From contig OW121743.1 of the NCBI GenBank assembly GCA_933228675.1, forward strand, positions 62,007,118 through 62,071,117: a stretch of 64,000 bases of DNA. The letters run 5' to 3'. Below the pieces are notes generated by a model. That model saw only the letters and a list, made by a program, of their open reading frames with translations. It did not search any database and was not told where the DNA came from. The position numbers and the translations under genes were made by a program. This DNA is from Stomorhina lunata (taxonomy: Eukaryota > Arthropoda > Insecta > Diptera > Rhiniidae). This document shows, one piece after another, positions 22,923 to 35,705 of this stretch (its first letter is position 1; every line of letters starts with the position of its first letter).

Positions 22923-23067
22923 ATTGTTAGCTATCGTTTTATGAAAAAAAAGTTTATAAAAAAAAAACAACAAAAACAATTTGTGTGAGTTTTTTCATCA
23001 ACACATCACATACGTAGCGCATGTATCTGGCCAGATACACCTGTAGTTTGTATGAAGATTCAAGGTA

Positions 23068-23734
23068 GAAACACAATTGGGACGAATGACTAATTTCGTC
23101 CAGCACGACGAATTCGGCTTTAAAAATTCGTCTTGTATATTCGTCCATTGAACACATTTGGGACGAATAAACGTTGCTGACGCCATTTTTGTTTATTTTT
23201 CATTAGCACAAATTACACACACTTTCGTACATATCGCGCACTCACAATATTTGCAATTTTTCTTTATTTAATGTGGGGTTTATATAACTCAAGCGTCTGA
23301 CGATTGAGTGAAATTTACATGTATTTTGTTTTTGTTACAGTAACAAAACACATGTAAAATTCACTCAATCGTCAGGCGCTTGAGTTATATAAACCCTACA
23401 TAATTCTTTAAATTTTTCACAAAAAGAAAATATTTAATTAATTTTATTTGAAATAATTATTTTTTGTTTACAATTTATAAGGTGACCATATTTCACAAAA
23501 ACACATATAATTTCTTATACTTTACAACAGAAATAGAAATACAGCCACTCTTAGTCAGTTTAGTCGTCATTCGTCTGCGTATGAAATAGAAATAAACCTA
23601 TCGCACTATTCGATACGCACGACGAATTTCGTCGTACGCATCTATTGTGAGCACTTTCATATAAACCCATATCTTCTATTTCTAACGACGAATATTCGTT
23701 CCGAAAAATTGGTCGTTCGTTCCAATTGTGTTTC
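23068..23734. mobile_element. inverted-repeat element nested in P3
   Basis: The left end GAAACACAATTGGGACGAAT and right end GTCGTTCGTTCCAATTGTGT form an inverted repeat of about 24 bp. The subterminal regions are rich in ACGACGAAT-type motifs on both strands (for example CGACGAATTTCGTCG near 23,622). There is no open frame of note. Target duplication is not clear. It is a MITE-like element of unassigned superfamily. Confidence 0.65.
23270..23402. repeat. near-perfect ~130-bp palindrome
   Basis: The left arm (GGGGTTTATATAACTCAAGC, GTCTGACGATTGAGTGAA, then ACATGTATTTTG) is inverted in the right arm (CAAAACACATGT, TTCACTCAATCGTCAGGCGC, TTGAGTTATATAAACCC). Arms are about 64 bp with a loop of only a few bases and a handful of mismatches. 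It may be a separate fold-back element inserted in the surrounding one. Confidence 0.9.
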
Positions 23735-24202
23735 ATACTTTATGTATTTTATTTGAAGTTTTTAATGTTTTGCGTTTGTTTACTCAAATTAACTGAAGCC
23801 ATGGAAAATCTAAAGTCGAGAACTGGAATGTAGCTAATCTAATTGGAATTGGATGCATTTATCGGTACTCTTTTGGCGACTGGTTATTCCCACAATAATG
23901 TAATATATATAACTACTCATATTTGCATGGAAATTAAAGGAAACATACTTAAAAAACAATTATTTTTTTGAAACAAAACAGAAAATTAATTTTTTCTTTT
24001 TTTATTTGTCACTAGTTTTTTTCATGGGAAATTGTTTTGGTACGTACTACGTACATGTACTAAGAAAAAATTACAAATATTTATCTGCCTGACTTGCTAA
24101 TAATATAACAATATATTATTATCAAAAAAAATATATATTTTTTTCACATTAAAGTATTGAAATACATGGTGTATCTGAAACATGTGCATGGCGGAGGGTT
24201 AA

Positions 24203-24737
24203 TATGAAAAAATTGCATTAACAAGTTTATTAATGCCAAAAGTCACTATTGCGACTCCTGCATTAATGTAGTAATGAAAATGTTTGCAAATATTCTTGCA
24301 ACATTAGCAACAGGGCCAGTTGTCAAAAGCATGCCATCTCTTTCCGTAGTAATGCCCAAAACTAGCTGTCAGTTTGGACCCAATGTCTACCATACTGTTT
24401 CCTTTTCACCCATAACTTTCTATTGTTCTTATTCTTTTAGCAGCCAAATGAGAAGGTATGCAAAATAAAGACTCCTTGGGTTTATTTCCTAAAACTAATT
24501 CACTTGTTTTATTACTATTTCTTTTTTCCATTCATTTGATCGCTGGGTTTGTTGAGATTTTTGTTCTAGATAAAAAAAATAAATTAATTATTTTGTTTAT
24601 CTACAATTCTCCGCTCAGAGGTTATTTGACGTTTCCACCTCTCCATAGAGACTCCTATTCTACATTCCTTCACCCCTTCAAAGCTTGAAGTACTCCATTT
24701 AATTTGGTACCAATATTGCATAATTCAGCAATAAAAA
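24203..24737. other. single-copy segment
   Basis: Two overlapping short open frames (24,274-24,468 and 24,458-24,688) show no recognised domain. No RNA gene or mobile element is evident. Confidence 0.45.
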
Positions 24738-25543
24738 ACAAGCAAGAAAGTGCTATAGTCGGTCAAGCCCGACCATACGATACCCTTCACCACTAAGTTC
24801 AAAAGTGTTATTTTTCCTGCATAAAGACAAATATTTGATAAATTTTGCCATCATACAAACATTTTCTCAAAACTTATATATTTAAGCTGCTTCCGACATT
24901 TGGACTTATATGAGAGCTAGGGTCATATGTTTACCGATTATCTCGAAATTTTTCAAATTTATTACAATTGTTATAAAAATTATGTATGGAAAAAATGAAC
25001 CTAAAAATATGAACCCATTATCTTCAGATTTACGAGCGTTTTAGTGATTTTTGTCTCATTTTGTGCGTTTTTAAAGAAAAGTTTGTATGGGAGCTATGGT
25101 CAAATGTAGACCGATTTTAACGAAATTTGGTACAGTGATTTAGGTTTACATAAGCAGTATTTGGTTAAAATTTCGTGAAAAAATATTGATATTTGTGGCC
25201 AATATATCAATTCCGGGAAGTGAAACCTATGGGATGTACCATAAATAATCGACCGATTTTGACAAATTTCAATAGCCATAGTCCCATTATCAAAAAATGA
25301 TCTGTACCAAATTTCATTAAATTATCTTTAGAAATGCGACCTGTAGTTTGATTACAAGGTTTACATGGGGGTCCAGCCAGCCAGCAAGACGGACGGGCGG
25401 ACATCGCTAAATCGACTCAGAAAGTGATTCTAAGTCTATTGGTATACTAAAAGGTGGGTCTAAGACAAATATTTCTATGCGTTACAAACATCAGCACAAA
25501 CTTATAATACCCTTTCCACCTATGGTGGTGAAGGGTATAAAAA
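24738..25543 (+). mobile_element. DINE-1-like Helentron, copy H1
   Basis: It starts CAAGCAAGAAAGTGCTATAG with the hairpin GTCGGTCAAGCCCGAC, followed by GATACCCTTCACCACTAAG. It ends CCACCTATGGTGGTGAAGGG plus TATAAAA. The start is very like the reverse complement of the conserved Drosophila DINE-1 3' end. Internal motifs include repeated GTCAAATGTAGACCGATTTT-like blocks near 24,920, 25,095 and 25,240, and a short GACGGACGGGCGGACA tract near 25,390, the GTCY position. It has no coding capacity and would depend on a Rep/helicase from an autonomous Helentron. About 800 bp, essentially full length. Confidence 0.85.
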
Positions 25544-26904
25544 AATATTTATATTGACTAAAATTTGTAAAAAAAAAAATTAAAAGCTAATAAAAAATTT
25601 CAATTACTTTTATTTGTAAATTTGGCAATTTACGTATGTACAAACAAATTCCATATCTAACAACACAATTTATTGCCTTTTTATTGACATTTCTAAAATA
25701 ATAAATAATTGTATGACAGAAAATATTTTTATGAATTTCTTATGAGCTTTTGCCAAAAAAAAAACAATTATTTTTTGTGGCAAAAAGGTAAACAATTTCT
25801 TTAGAAAACATATCTAAAAAAATTCTTAAGAATTTTAGTCAGTTAAAGCTTTGTGGCATATATTGTTTGTCTGTATTTCCTAAGCAAATTTGCTTTTAAA
25901 ATTTAATTTTAAATTAAATTCATGCGAGTATAGGAACAAATAACTTGATGGAAAAATTGTTGCATATGAAATGGAGAAAAACAAGAATGAGTTAAGTATA
26001 AAATGCAAAGCAAGTGCTAAATTATGTTCGGAATTTCATTGGCACAAATGAATGGGGTTTTCTACTTGTTTTTCTTTCTTTTGCCAACAGCAAGAAACTT
26101 GCCAAGAAATTCTAGAAAATCTAGGTTAAGAGTGTATGTATTTAACATAATTTAGTCTTAGTTTATAAGTATTAGAATATGCATATGTAAGTGGATGTAT
26201 TAGGGTGAGACAGAAAAATGTATTTGAGGAATTATTTCATCATAATATATAATAACGTAACTAAGTTTTTTGAGATAAATAATATCTTTATAATTTTCAA
26301 ATGTTTCCTTTTTTGATATTTAGACAAAAAATTTATATACTCATATATGATTAGGAAGCATTAAACTTTTTGCAAAACTATTTTAATTAAATTTGCTCTT
26401 CTCAAAAATGTAACATGAAACCCCCTAAGATTTAACTCTTACATTTAACCTTAAACGCACATGTTACCCAACAGTTTTCAGTTGATGATCGGTCTCTAAA
26501 ATAAAGCATTTTTAGGGTAGGCAACTCCTAAAAAGGACTCAAGGGAAAAGATTATGCTCTAAAAATGGAATTACTCTTGACCTGTAAAAAGAAATGATAA
26601 TACTTAAATCACAAGACCCTTTATGAGCTTCGTTGCAGTTGCTTAAACTCTGCAACTGGCGGGTACTTACACACAGACACTTGAGCTCTAACACACTTGC
26701 ACTTCGTCAGAGTTATTAAGTTTAGTTTAGTGTATGTAAATTAAATACAATTAGCTTATTTAAAATGTTAAAATGTAAATTAAAATAATATTACACAAGT
26801 AATTGTGTTGCAGTTTTATGGGTGAAAGGTTGATACTTATAATCTTATACAAAAATGATTAATCTTTAATATTCATATGGGATTCAATTACATAAATAAA
26901 AACA
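25544..26904. other. single-copy AT-rich segment
   Basis: No supportable gene or element. The sequence becomes richer in A/T runs toward array C. Confidence 0.5.
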
Positions 26905-29640
26905 GTAGAAAAATTTCATTTTTTTTATAGGAAGTTCTTCAAAAATGTACTATTTTTATAGGAAATTTTTCAAAACTTTACAATTTTTTTAGGAAATTTT
27001 TCAAAAATTTTCTATAGAAATTTTTTAGAAATTTATTATTTTTATATAAAATTTTTCAAAAATTTACTATTTTTATTAAAAATTTTCAAAAATTTACTAT
27101 TTTTATAGGAAATTTTTCAAAAATTTACTATTTTCATAGGAAATTTTTTAAAAATTTACTATTTTCACAGGAAATTTTTCAAAAATTTACTATTTTTATA
27201 GGAAAATTTTCAAAACTTTATTATTTTCATAAGAAATTTTAAAAAAAATTACTAATTAAATAGGAAATCTTTCATAAATTTACTATTTCTATAGGAAATT
27301 TTTCAAAATTTTTACATTTTTATAGGAAATTTTTCAAAAAAAAATTCCTATTTTTATAGGCAATTTTTCAAAAAAATTCCTATTTTTATAGGAAATTTTT
27401 CAAAAAAATTCCTATTTTTATAGGAAATTTTTCAAAAAAATTCCTATTTTTATAGGAAATTTTTCAAAAAAAATTCCTATTTTTATAGGAAATTTTTCAA
27501 AAAAATTCCTATTTTTATAGGAAATTTTTCAAAAATTTCCTATTTTTATAGGAAATATTTCAAAATACTATTTAGATAGGAAATATTTCAAAATACTATT
27601 TAGATAGGAAATTTTTAAAAAATTTACTATTTTTATAGGAAATTTTTAAAAAATTTACTATTTCTATAGGAAATTTTTCAAAAATTTCCTATGTTTATAG
27701 GAAAATTTTCAAAAATTTCCTATTTTAATAGGAAAAATTTTAAAAGTTTTCTATTTTCATAGGAAATTTTTCAAAAATTTCCCATTTTTATAGGAAATTT
27801 TTCAAAAATTTCCCATTTTTATAGGAAATTGTTCAAAAGTTTTCCATTTTTATAGAAACTTTTTCAAAAATTTTCTATTTTTATAGGAAATTTTTCAAAA
27901 ATTTCCTATTTCTTAGAAAACTTTCCCATCTTTTAAGGAAATTTTTAAAAATTTACTTTTTTTAGGACATTTTTCAAAAATTTTCTATTTTTATAGGAAA
28001 TTTTTCAAAAATTTAATATTTTCATAGGAAATTTTTCAAAAATTTAATATTTTTATAGGAAATTTTTCAAAAATTAACTATTTCTATAAGAAATTTTACA
28101 AAACTTTTTTATTTTAATGGGAAATTTTGCAAAAATTTACTATTTTTATAGGAAATTTTTTAAAAATTTACTATTTTTATAGGAAAATTTTCAAAAATTT
28201 ACTATTATTATAGGAAATTTTTCAAAAATTTACTATTTTTATAGGAAATTTTTCAAAAAAAATTCCTATTTTTATAGGAATTTTTAAAAATTTACTATTT
28301 TTATAGGAAATTTTTCAAAAATTTACAGTTTTTATAGGAAATTTTTCAAAAATTTACAAATTTTATAGGAAATTTTTTAAAAATTTACTATTTTTTTAGG
28401 AATTTTTTTAAAAATTTACTATTTTTATAGGAAATTTTTTGAAAATTTACTATTTTTATGGGAAATTTTTTAAAAATTTACTATTTTTATGGGAAATTTT
28501 TTAAAAATTTGATATTTTTATAGGAAATTTTTCAAAAATTTCCTATTTTTTTAGGAAATATTTCAAAATACTATTTGGATAGGAAATTTTTAAAAAATTT
28601 ACTATTTTTATAGGAAATTTTTAAAAAATTTACTATTTCTATAGGAAATTTTTCAAAAATTTCCTATGTTTATAGGAAAGTTTTCAAAAATTTCCTATTT
28701 TAATAGGAAAAATTTTAAAAGTTTTCTATTTTCATAGGAAATTTTTCAAAAATTTCCCATTTTTATAGGAAATTTTTCAAAAATTTCCCATTTTTATAGG
28801 AAATTGTTCAAAAATTTTCCATTTTTATAGAAACTTTTTCAAAAATTTTCTATTTTTATAGGAAATTTTTCAAAAATTTCCTATTTCTTAGAAAACTTTC
28901 CCATCTTTTAAGGAAATTTTTAAAAATTTACTTTTTTTAGGACATTTTTCAAAAATTTTCTATTTTTATAGGAAATTTTTCAAAAATTTAATATTTTTAT
29001 AGGAAATTTTTCAAAAATTTAATATTTTTATAGGAAATTTTTCAAAAATTAACTATTACTATAAGAAATTTTACAAAACTTTTTTATTTTGATGGGAAAT
29101 TTTGCAAAAATTTACTATTTTTATAGGAAATTTTTTAAAAATTTACTATTTTATAGGAAAATTTTCAAAAATTTACTATTATTATAGGAAATTTTTCAAA
29201 AATTTACTATTTTTATAGGTAATTTTTCAAAAATTTACTATTTTTATAGGAAATTTTTCAAAAAAATTCCTATTTTTATAGGAATTTTTAAAAATTTACT
29301 ATTTTTATAGGAAATTTTTCAAAAATTTACAATTTTTATAGGAAATTTTTCAAAAATTTACAATTTTTATAGGAAATTTTTTAAAAATTTACTATTTTTA
29401 TAGGAAATTTTTTAAAAATTTACTATTTTTATAGGAAATTTTTTGAAAATTTACTATTTTTATGGGAAATTTTTTGAAAATTTACTATTTTTATGGGAAA
29501 TTTTTTAAAAACTTACTATTTTTGTGGGAAATTTTTTAAAAATTTGCTATTTTTATAGGAAATTTTTCAAAAATTTGCTATTTTTATAGGAAATTTTTCA
29601 AAAATTTCCTATTTTTATAGGAAATTTTTGAAAACTTGTA
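26905..29640 (+). repeat. 31-bp minisatellite array C
   Basis: Tandem array with a 31-bp period: AAATTTACTATTTTTATAGG followed by AAATTTTTCAA. A sub-variant with CCTATTTTTATAGG (a 14-bp imperfect dyad) occupies about 27,340-27,540. The array contains a 975-bp higher-order duplication. Rather than clean homogenisation it shows many one-base changes, so it is older or less actively converted than A5. Confidence 0.95.
27560..29510. repeat. 975-bp higher-order duplication in array C
   Basis: Diagnostic variants recur with a constant offset: CCTATGTTTATAGG near 27,689 and 28,664, and CTTTCCCATCTTTTAAGG near 27,921 and 28,896, both 975 bp apart. The order of variant monomers between them is preserved. 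This is a tandem segmental duplication of about 31 monomers. Confidence 0.85.
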
Positions 29641-30659
29641 TAGTTGCCATATAGGATGACATTCTGGCACTCTTTTTCATACCAAATGCTTTAATAAAGA
29701 TTGGCTTTGTAATAAAATAAGTAGGTGAGAAAGTTTAGGTAGATTCTTATAACATTTACCGTCTAGATACTTGTAAACAAAATTATTTATTTTAGACTTA
29801 GCAAACTCTTTTGTCTAAGCAATAAAAATAATTCAAAACCTTCTACTCAATAAATAACAAAACTTATGTCAATTCAAAGTTTAGCCATAAAAATGTATAT
29901 TTATTCATCGAAAAGAGCTATTAGCATAAGACATTAGATCCAAAAACTATTCGCAAAATAAAATTCATTACAATCAAAGATAAATCTCAGAACAATTTCA
30001 GCCCTTTTTTATTCGTTACCATTTTCATTCGGTGGTAAATTATTTATTAACTTTCTTTGCGAAAGTACTTAAGGCTCTAACATTCATTGTTACAAATTAA
30101 AACATTTATCTTAGTTTCTCTGTGTGTGTGCATGTGTCTGTGTTGGCAAATGTTATTTTATGTGGAACAATATTTTCACTCCTTCTATTTAACTTTAAGA
30201 ATATTTCTGGGGAAAAAGCCGACTGAAAAAATAGCAGGAAAAGCAAACCACAAATCCATTATTGCCAGTACCAAATCTCTTCTCATTTTTTGGTATTAGA
30301 ATTTATCTACCCTCTAGACCTAATGGCTTTTTATCCAAACTTACACAAGTAATAAGCAACTATTTCTATTTGGAAATCTATACATTTTCACTTAGTGTTT
30401 CTATCTCTCTCCCTCTTTCTAGCAGAGTCAGAAAGTGAAAAATGTATGTGCTAATCAGTGTATGCGTGTTTGTTTGTTTGGTTGTATGAGTGAGTGAGTT
30501 TTTCCAAGTTCTTTGCTTTAATGTGTCTAAAACTGTTTGCGTTTATTTATTGCAGCACAATAAATTTCTTGCCGCGCTAAAATTTATAGAAACTTTCACT
30601 TGAACACCAAAAAGGCTACGAAACTGTGTCAGCTTAGAAAAAAAAGCGAATACAGTGAG
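29641..30659. other. single-copy segment
   Basis: Unique sequence between arrays C and D. A TG-rich stretch lies near 30,118-30,145 and a pyrimidine run (CTATCTCTCTCCCTCTTTCT) near 30,400. The 70-codon open frame at 30,087 has no recognised domain. Confidence 0.5.
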
Positions 30660-31740
30660 TGAAAAAACTAAACGTACAGAAAATTTCGGTAGGAAAACAT
30701 TTTTATATAGAAAAATTTTCGGTAGGAAAAAATTTTTATATAGAAAAATTTTCGGTAGGAAAAAATTTTTACATAGAAAAATTTTCGGTAGGAAAAAATT
30801 TTTATATAGAAAAATTTTCGGTAGGAAAAAATTTTTATATAAAAAAATTTTCGGTAGGAAAAAATTTTTATATAGAAAAATTTTCGGTAGAAAAAAATTT
30901 TATATAGAAAAATTTTCGGTAGGAAAAAATTTTTATATAGAATAATTTTCGGTAGGAAAAATTTTTTATATAGAAAAATTTTCGGTAGGAAAAAATTTTT
31001 ATATAGAAAAATTTTCGGTAGGAAAAAATGTTTATAAAGAAAAATTTTCGGTAGGAAAAAATTTTTATATAAAGAAAAATTTTCGGTAAGAAAAAATTTT
31101 TATATAGAAAAATTTTCGGTAAGAAAACATTTTTATATAGAAAAATTTTCGGTAGGAAAAAATTTGTAAATAGAAAAATTTTCGAAAGGAAAAAAATTTT
31201 CGGTTTGAAAAAAAATGTTATAGAAAAATATCGTTATGAAAAATTTTTTGTTCTAGAAAAATTTTCGAAAGAAAAAAATGTTTCTACAAAAAATTTCGGT
31301 AGGAAAAAATTTTTATATAGAAGAATTTTTGGAAGGAAAAAATTTTTATATAGAAAAATTTTTGGTAGGAAAAAATTTATCGAGAAAATTTTTCGGTAGA
31401 AGAATTTTCGTTAAAAAAAATTATAGAAAATTTTCGGTAGAAAAAAAATTTTCGGTAGGAAAAAATTTGTGTAGAAAAATTTTCGATAGGAACAAATTTT
31501 TAAAGAAAATTTTTAGATAGGAAAAAATTTTTATACAAAAATTTTCGGTAGGAAAAAAATTTTGTAGAAAGTTTTTGGTTGGAAAAATTTTTTAAAGAAA
31601 AATTTCGGTAGGAATAATATAAAAGAAGTTTTTTGTATGATAAAAATTTTCCTATAAAAAAATTGTTCGTATAAAAAAATTTTATTGAAAATTTTTCGTT
31701 ATGAAAAAAAATGTTATAAAAAATGTTCGGTAAATATTCC
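30660..31740 (+). repeat. 33-bp minisatellite array D
   Basis: Tandem array with a 33-bp period: AAAAAATTTTTATATAG followed by AAAAATTTTCGGTAGG. Left units (30,680-31,150) are nearly identical; right units shorten and diverge. Since 33 is a multiple of 3, the array is open in two plus-strand frames with an 11-residue period (KKFLYRKIFGR in one). I consider this spurious: no conserved start context and no flanking coding signal. It shares the A-run/TATAG/T-run architecture with the 31-bp families. Confidence 0.95.
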
Positions 31741-32689
31741 TATTGAAAAAGTTTTCTAGTCTTTTTATGTCCATTCTAGCCATACCTCACTTTTGCCCTT
31801 CACTGCTCAACCGACCAACTTTGTATTTGCCGTCTCGGGCTTGTTTTAACTTGAATTTATATGTAGAAATATGTGTGCGTGTGTGTATGATAGCTGGTAT
31901 TTTTGTGTTTGCGGAATTTTGTTAGATTTCCAAAAACCACAAACTAAATTGAGTTTGACAGTAAACAATATTGTTTGGTAACTCACACACATTCATCCAA
32001 AAACAAATACATATACACTCAAATCCCAAAAGCGACCTATAGGTGAAACTGTGATTGCTTTAGCTGTAATCCAAAAATAGAACAAATGTTACCAATTTCA
32101 ATTTGATGTGTGATGGCCACAAATAAAGGAATAGCAAATATTATGATGAATGTAGACCAGAAAAATAAAGAAACGAAAATAAACTTTATTTAATAAAAAT
32201 CCACAAGTCAACTTAAAAAAAACAGCAGAGGCAAATACACAACAAATAAAAGAAAGAAAAAGAAATAAATAAATAAACAAATATTTAATCAAATTGATTG
32301 GTAATACAATACTCTTGAACTGGGTATGACCAAAAACACCAAAAAACAACAAAGAACCAAAAAATCAATGTTTCAATTTCAAAGTAAATCAAAAAGTTTC
32401 CATTTATTTGATATTTCTTTGATTTTGTAATAGGTCTAAGAAGACATACAAGCAAAGTTTGGCAATTCTTGTAATTACAAAAATTAAAAATTTTCAGTAA
32501 TTTAATATTGTTGTTAATAACATGAAGTATGATTTATCTTTGATTCTTAGAAATTAAATGTTCATTATACGCCCCCCTCCCCCTTTGAAAGTAGTACCAA
32601 GAACTTTTGGCATGAAAAAATTTTTGTTGAAAAAATTTTAGTATAATGAAAAAATGTTAATGAAGCAAATTTTTCAGTCAGTCAAGCAC
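31741..32689. other. single-copy segment
   Basis: Unique AT-rich sequence, with a short TG-rich run near 31,870. Open frames of 60-84 codons here are hydrophobic or low-complexity translations of A/T-rich DNA with no recognised domain. Confidence 0.5.
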
Positions 32690-35600
32690 GAATTTAATTC
32701 ACTTAAAAAATTTCTTATTTTTAAAGAAAAATTTTGAAAAATTTTTTGTTTTTATAGAAAATTTTTCAAAAATTTCTCATTTTTTTTGGAAATTTTCAAA
32801 AATGTTTTATCTTCATAGGAAATTTAAAAAAAATTTCATATTTTATAGGAAATTATTAAAAAAATTTTTATTTTTATAGGAAACTGTTTAAAAATTCCTT
32901 ATTTTTATGGGAAATTTTTCAAAAATATCTTATTTTTAAAAGACATTTCTCAAACATTTCTCAAACATTTCTTTATTTTTATAGAAAACTTTTCAAAAAT
33001 TTCTTATTTCTATACGAATTTTTTTAAAAAATTCTTATTTTTATAGGAAGTTTTTCAAAAATGTTTTTTTTTTTTAATGAAATTTTTCAAAAAATTCTCA
33101 TTTTTTTAGGAAATTTTTTAAAAATTTCTTGTCTCTATTGGAAATTTTTAAAAATTTCTTATTTTTATAGGAATTTTAAATAAATTTCTATTTTTTATAG
33201 GTAATTTTTCAAAAATTTCTTATTGTGATAGGAATTTATCAAAAATTTCTTACTTTTATAGGAAATTTTTCCAAAATTTATTTATTTATTTAATTTTGAA
33301 AAATTTCCTATAAAAAATTTTTCAAAACTTTGTTATTTTAATCGGAAGTTTTTTAAAAATTTCAAAAATTTTTAAAAAATTTGTTATTTCTAAATATAGG
33401 AAATTTTTCAAAAATTTCTTACTTTCATAGGAAATTTTTCAAAAATTTCTTATTTTTATAGGAACGTTTTCAAAAATTTCTTATTTTTATAGGAACGTTT
33501 TCAAAAACTTTCAATTTTTATAGGAACTTTTTCAAAAATTTCTTATTTTTGTAGGAAACTAAAAAAAAATTCTTCTTTTTTATAGGAAATTTTTCAAAAA
33601 TATCTTATTTTAATATTCGAAAATTTCTTATTTTAATTGAAAATTTTTCAAAAATTTCTTATTTTTAAAGAAAATTTTTCAAAAATTTCCTATTTTTATA
33701 AGAAGTTTTTCACAAATTTTATTTTTGTTGGAAATTTTAAAAAAATTTCTTATTTTTATAGGAAAATTTTTTAAAAGTTTCTTATTTTTATAGAAAATTT
33801 TTCAAAAATTTAAAATTTTTATTGAAAGTTTTTCAAAAATTTCTTATTTTTATATTAATTTTTTTCAAAAATTTCTTATTTTTATTGGAAATTTTTCAAA
33901 AATTTTTTAATTTTATAGAAAATTTTTCAAAAATTTCTTATTTTTATAGGAAATTTTTAAAAAATTTCTTATTTTTATATAAAATTTTTCAAGAATTTAT
34001 TTTGCTAATAGGATCTTTTCCAAAAATTTCTTAGTTTTATAGGAAATATTTCAAAATTTCTTATTTCTATAGCAAATTTTCAAAAGTTTCCTATTTGTAT
34101 AGGAATTTTTTTTTTAATTTCTTATTTTTAAAGGAAATTTTTTAAAAAATTCTTATTTTTATAGGAAATTTTTTAAAAATTTCTTATTTTTATAAGAAAT
34201 TTTTCAAAAATTTCTTATTTTTATAAGAAATTTTTCAAAAATTTCTTATTTTTATAAGAAATTTTTCAAAAAATTCTTATTGTTATAGGAAATTTTTCTA
34301 AAATTTCTTATTTTCATAAGAAATTTTTTAAAAATTTCTTATTTTTATAGGAAATTTTTCAAAAATTTCTTATTTTTATAGGAAATTTTTCAAAAATTTC
34401 TTATTTTTATAGGAAATTTTTCAAAAATTTCTTATTTTTATAGGAAATTTTTCAAAAATTTCTTATTTTTATAGGAAATTTTTCAAAAATTTCTTATTTT
34501 TATAGGAAATTTTTCAAAAATTTCTTATTTTCATAAGAAATTTTTTAAAAATTTCTTATTTTTATAGGAAATTTTTCAAAAATTTCTTATTTTTATAGGA
34601 AATTTTTCAAAAATTTCTTATTTTTATAGGAAATTTTTCAAAAATTTCTTATTTTTATAGGAAATTTTTCAAAAATTTCTTATTTTTATAGGAAATTTTT
34701 CAAAAATTTCTTATTTTTATAGGACATTTTTCAAAAATTTCTTATTTTTATAGGACATTTTTCAAAAATTTCTTATTTTTATAGGACATTTTTCAAAAAT
34801 TTCTTACTTTTATAGGAATTTTTTCAAAAATTTCTCATTTTTATAGGAACTTTTTCAAAAATTTCTTATTTTTATAGGAAATTTTTCAAAAATTTCTTAT
34901 TTTTATAGGACATTTTTCAAAAATTTCTTATTTTTATAGGAAATTTTTCAAAAATTTCTTATTTTTATAGGAAATTTTTCAAAAATTTCTTCTTTTCATA
35001 GGAAATTTTTGAAAAATTTCTTATTTTTATAGGAAATTTTTCAAAAATTTCTTATTTTTATAGGAAATTTTTCAATAATTTCTTACTTTTATAGGAATTT
35101 TTTCAAAAATTTCTTATTTTTATAGGAACTTTTTCAAAAATTTCTTATTTTTATAGGAAATTTTTCAAAAATTTCTTATTTTTATAGGACATTTTTCAAA
35201 AATTTCTTATTTTTATAGGAAATTTTTCAAAAATTTCTTATTTTTATAGGAAATTTTTCAAAAATTTCTTCTTTTCATAGGAAATTTTTTAAAAATTTCT
35301 TATTTTTATAGGAAATTTTTCAAAAATTTCTTATTTTTATAGGAAATTTTTCAAAAATTTCTTATTTTTATAGGAAATTTTTCAAAAATTTCTTATTTTT
35401 ATAGGATATTTTTCAAAAATTTCTTATTTTTATAGGATATTTTTTAAAAATTTCTTATTTTTATAGGAAATTTTTCAAAAATTTCTTCTTTTCATAGGAA
35501 ATTTTTTAAAAATTTCTTATTTTTATAGGAAATTTTTCAAAAATTTCTTATTTTTATAGGAAATTTTTCAAAAATTTCTTATTTTTATAGAAAATTTTTC

Positions 35601-35705
35601 AAAAATTTCTTTTTTTCCTTGGAAATTTTTCAAAAATTTCTTATTTTCATAGGAATTTTTTCAAAATATTCTTATTTTTATAGGAAATTTTTCAAAAGTG
35701 TTAAT
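32690..35705 (+). repeat. 31-bp minisatellite array E
   Basis: Tandem array with a 31-bp period: AAATTTCTTATTTTTATAGG followed by AAATTTTTCAA. It differs from family C mainly at one position (TTTCTTATT versus TTTACTATT), so C and E share an origin. The left half (32,690-34,100) is degenerate; 34,190-35,600 is homogeneous and carries a 9-monomer higher-order repeat. Confidence 0.95.
34803..35500. repeat. 279-bp (9-monomer) higher-order repeat in array E
   Basis: CTTACTTTTATAGGAATTTT occurs at 34,803 and 35,082, and TCTTTTCATAGG at 34,991 and 35,270; both offsets are 279 bp, exactly nine 31-bp monomers. A third TCTTTTCATAGG lies about 217 bp (seven monomers) further on. Variants such as AGGACATTTTTC keep the same relative order. 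Confidence 0.85.

Larger units (their letters stand above)
22502..24198. mobile_element. P3: TTAA-flanked piggyBac-type element, host of two insertions
   Basis: TTAA (22,498-22,501) is followed by CCCTCCGTCATTCGCATGTA; the right end TGTGCATGGCGGAGGG is followed by TTAA (24,199-24,202). The inverted ends CCCTCCG/CGGAGGG with TTAA target duplications are diagnostic of piggyBac-type transposition. Subterminal palindrome-like motifs (GTATCTGGTCAGAT near 22,520 and GTATCTGGCCAGATAC near 23,023) recur. It carries a SINE and an inverted-repeat element and no transposase frame. Its own sequence is about 0.7 kb, so it is a non-autonomous copy. Confidence 0.75.

Noticed and set aside
30655..30945. 96- and 82-codon overlapping frames with an 11-residue repeat
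   Set aside because: Array D has a 33-bp period, so two frames remain open together. Lys/Phe-rich content simply reflects A/T runs.
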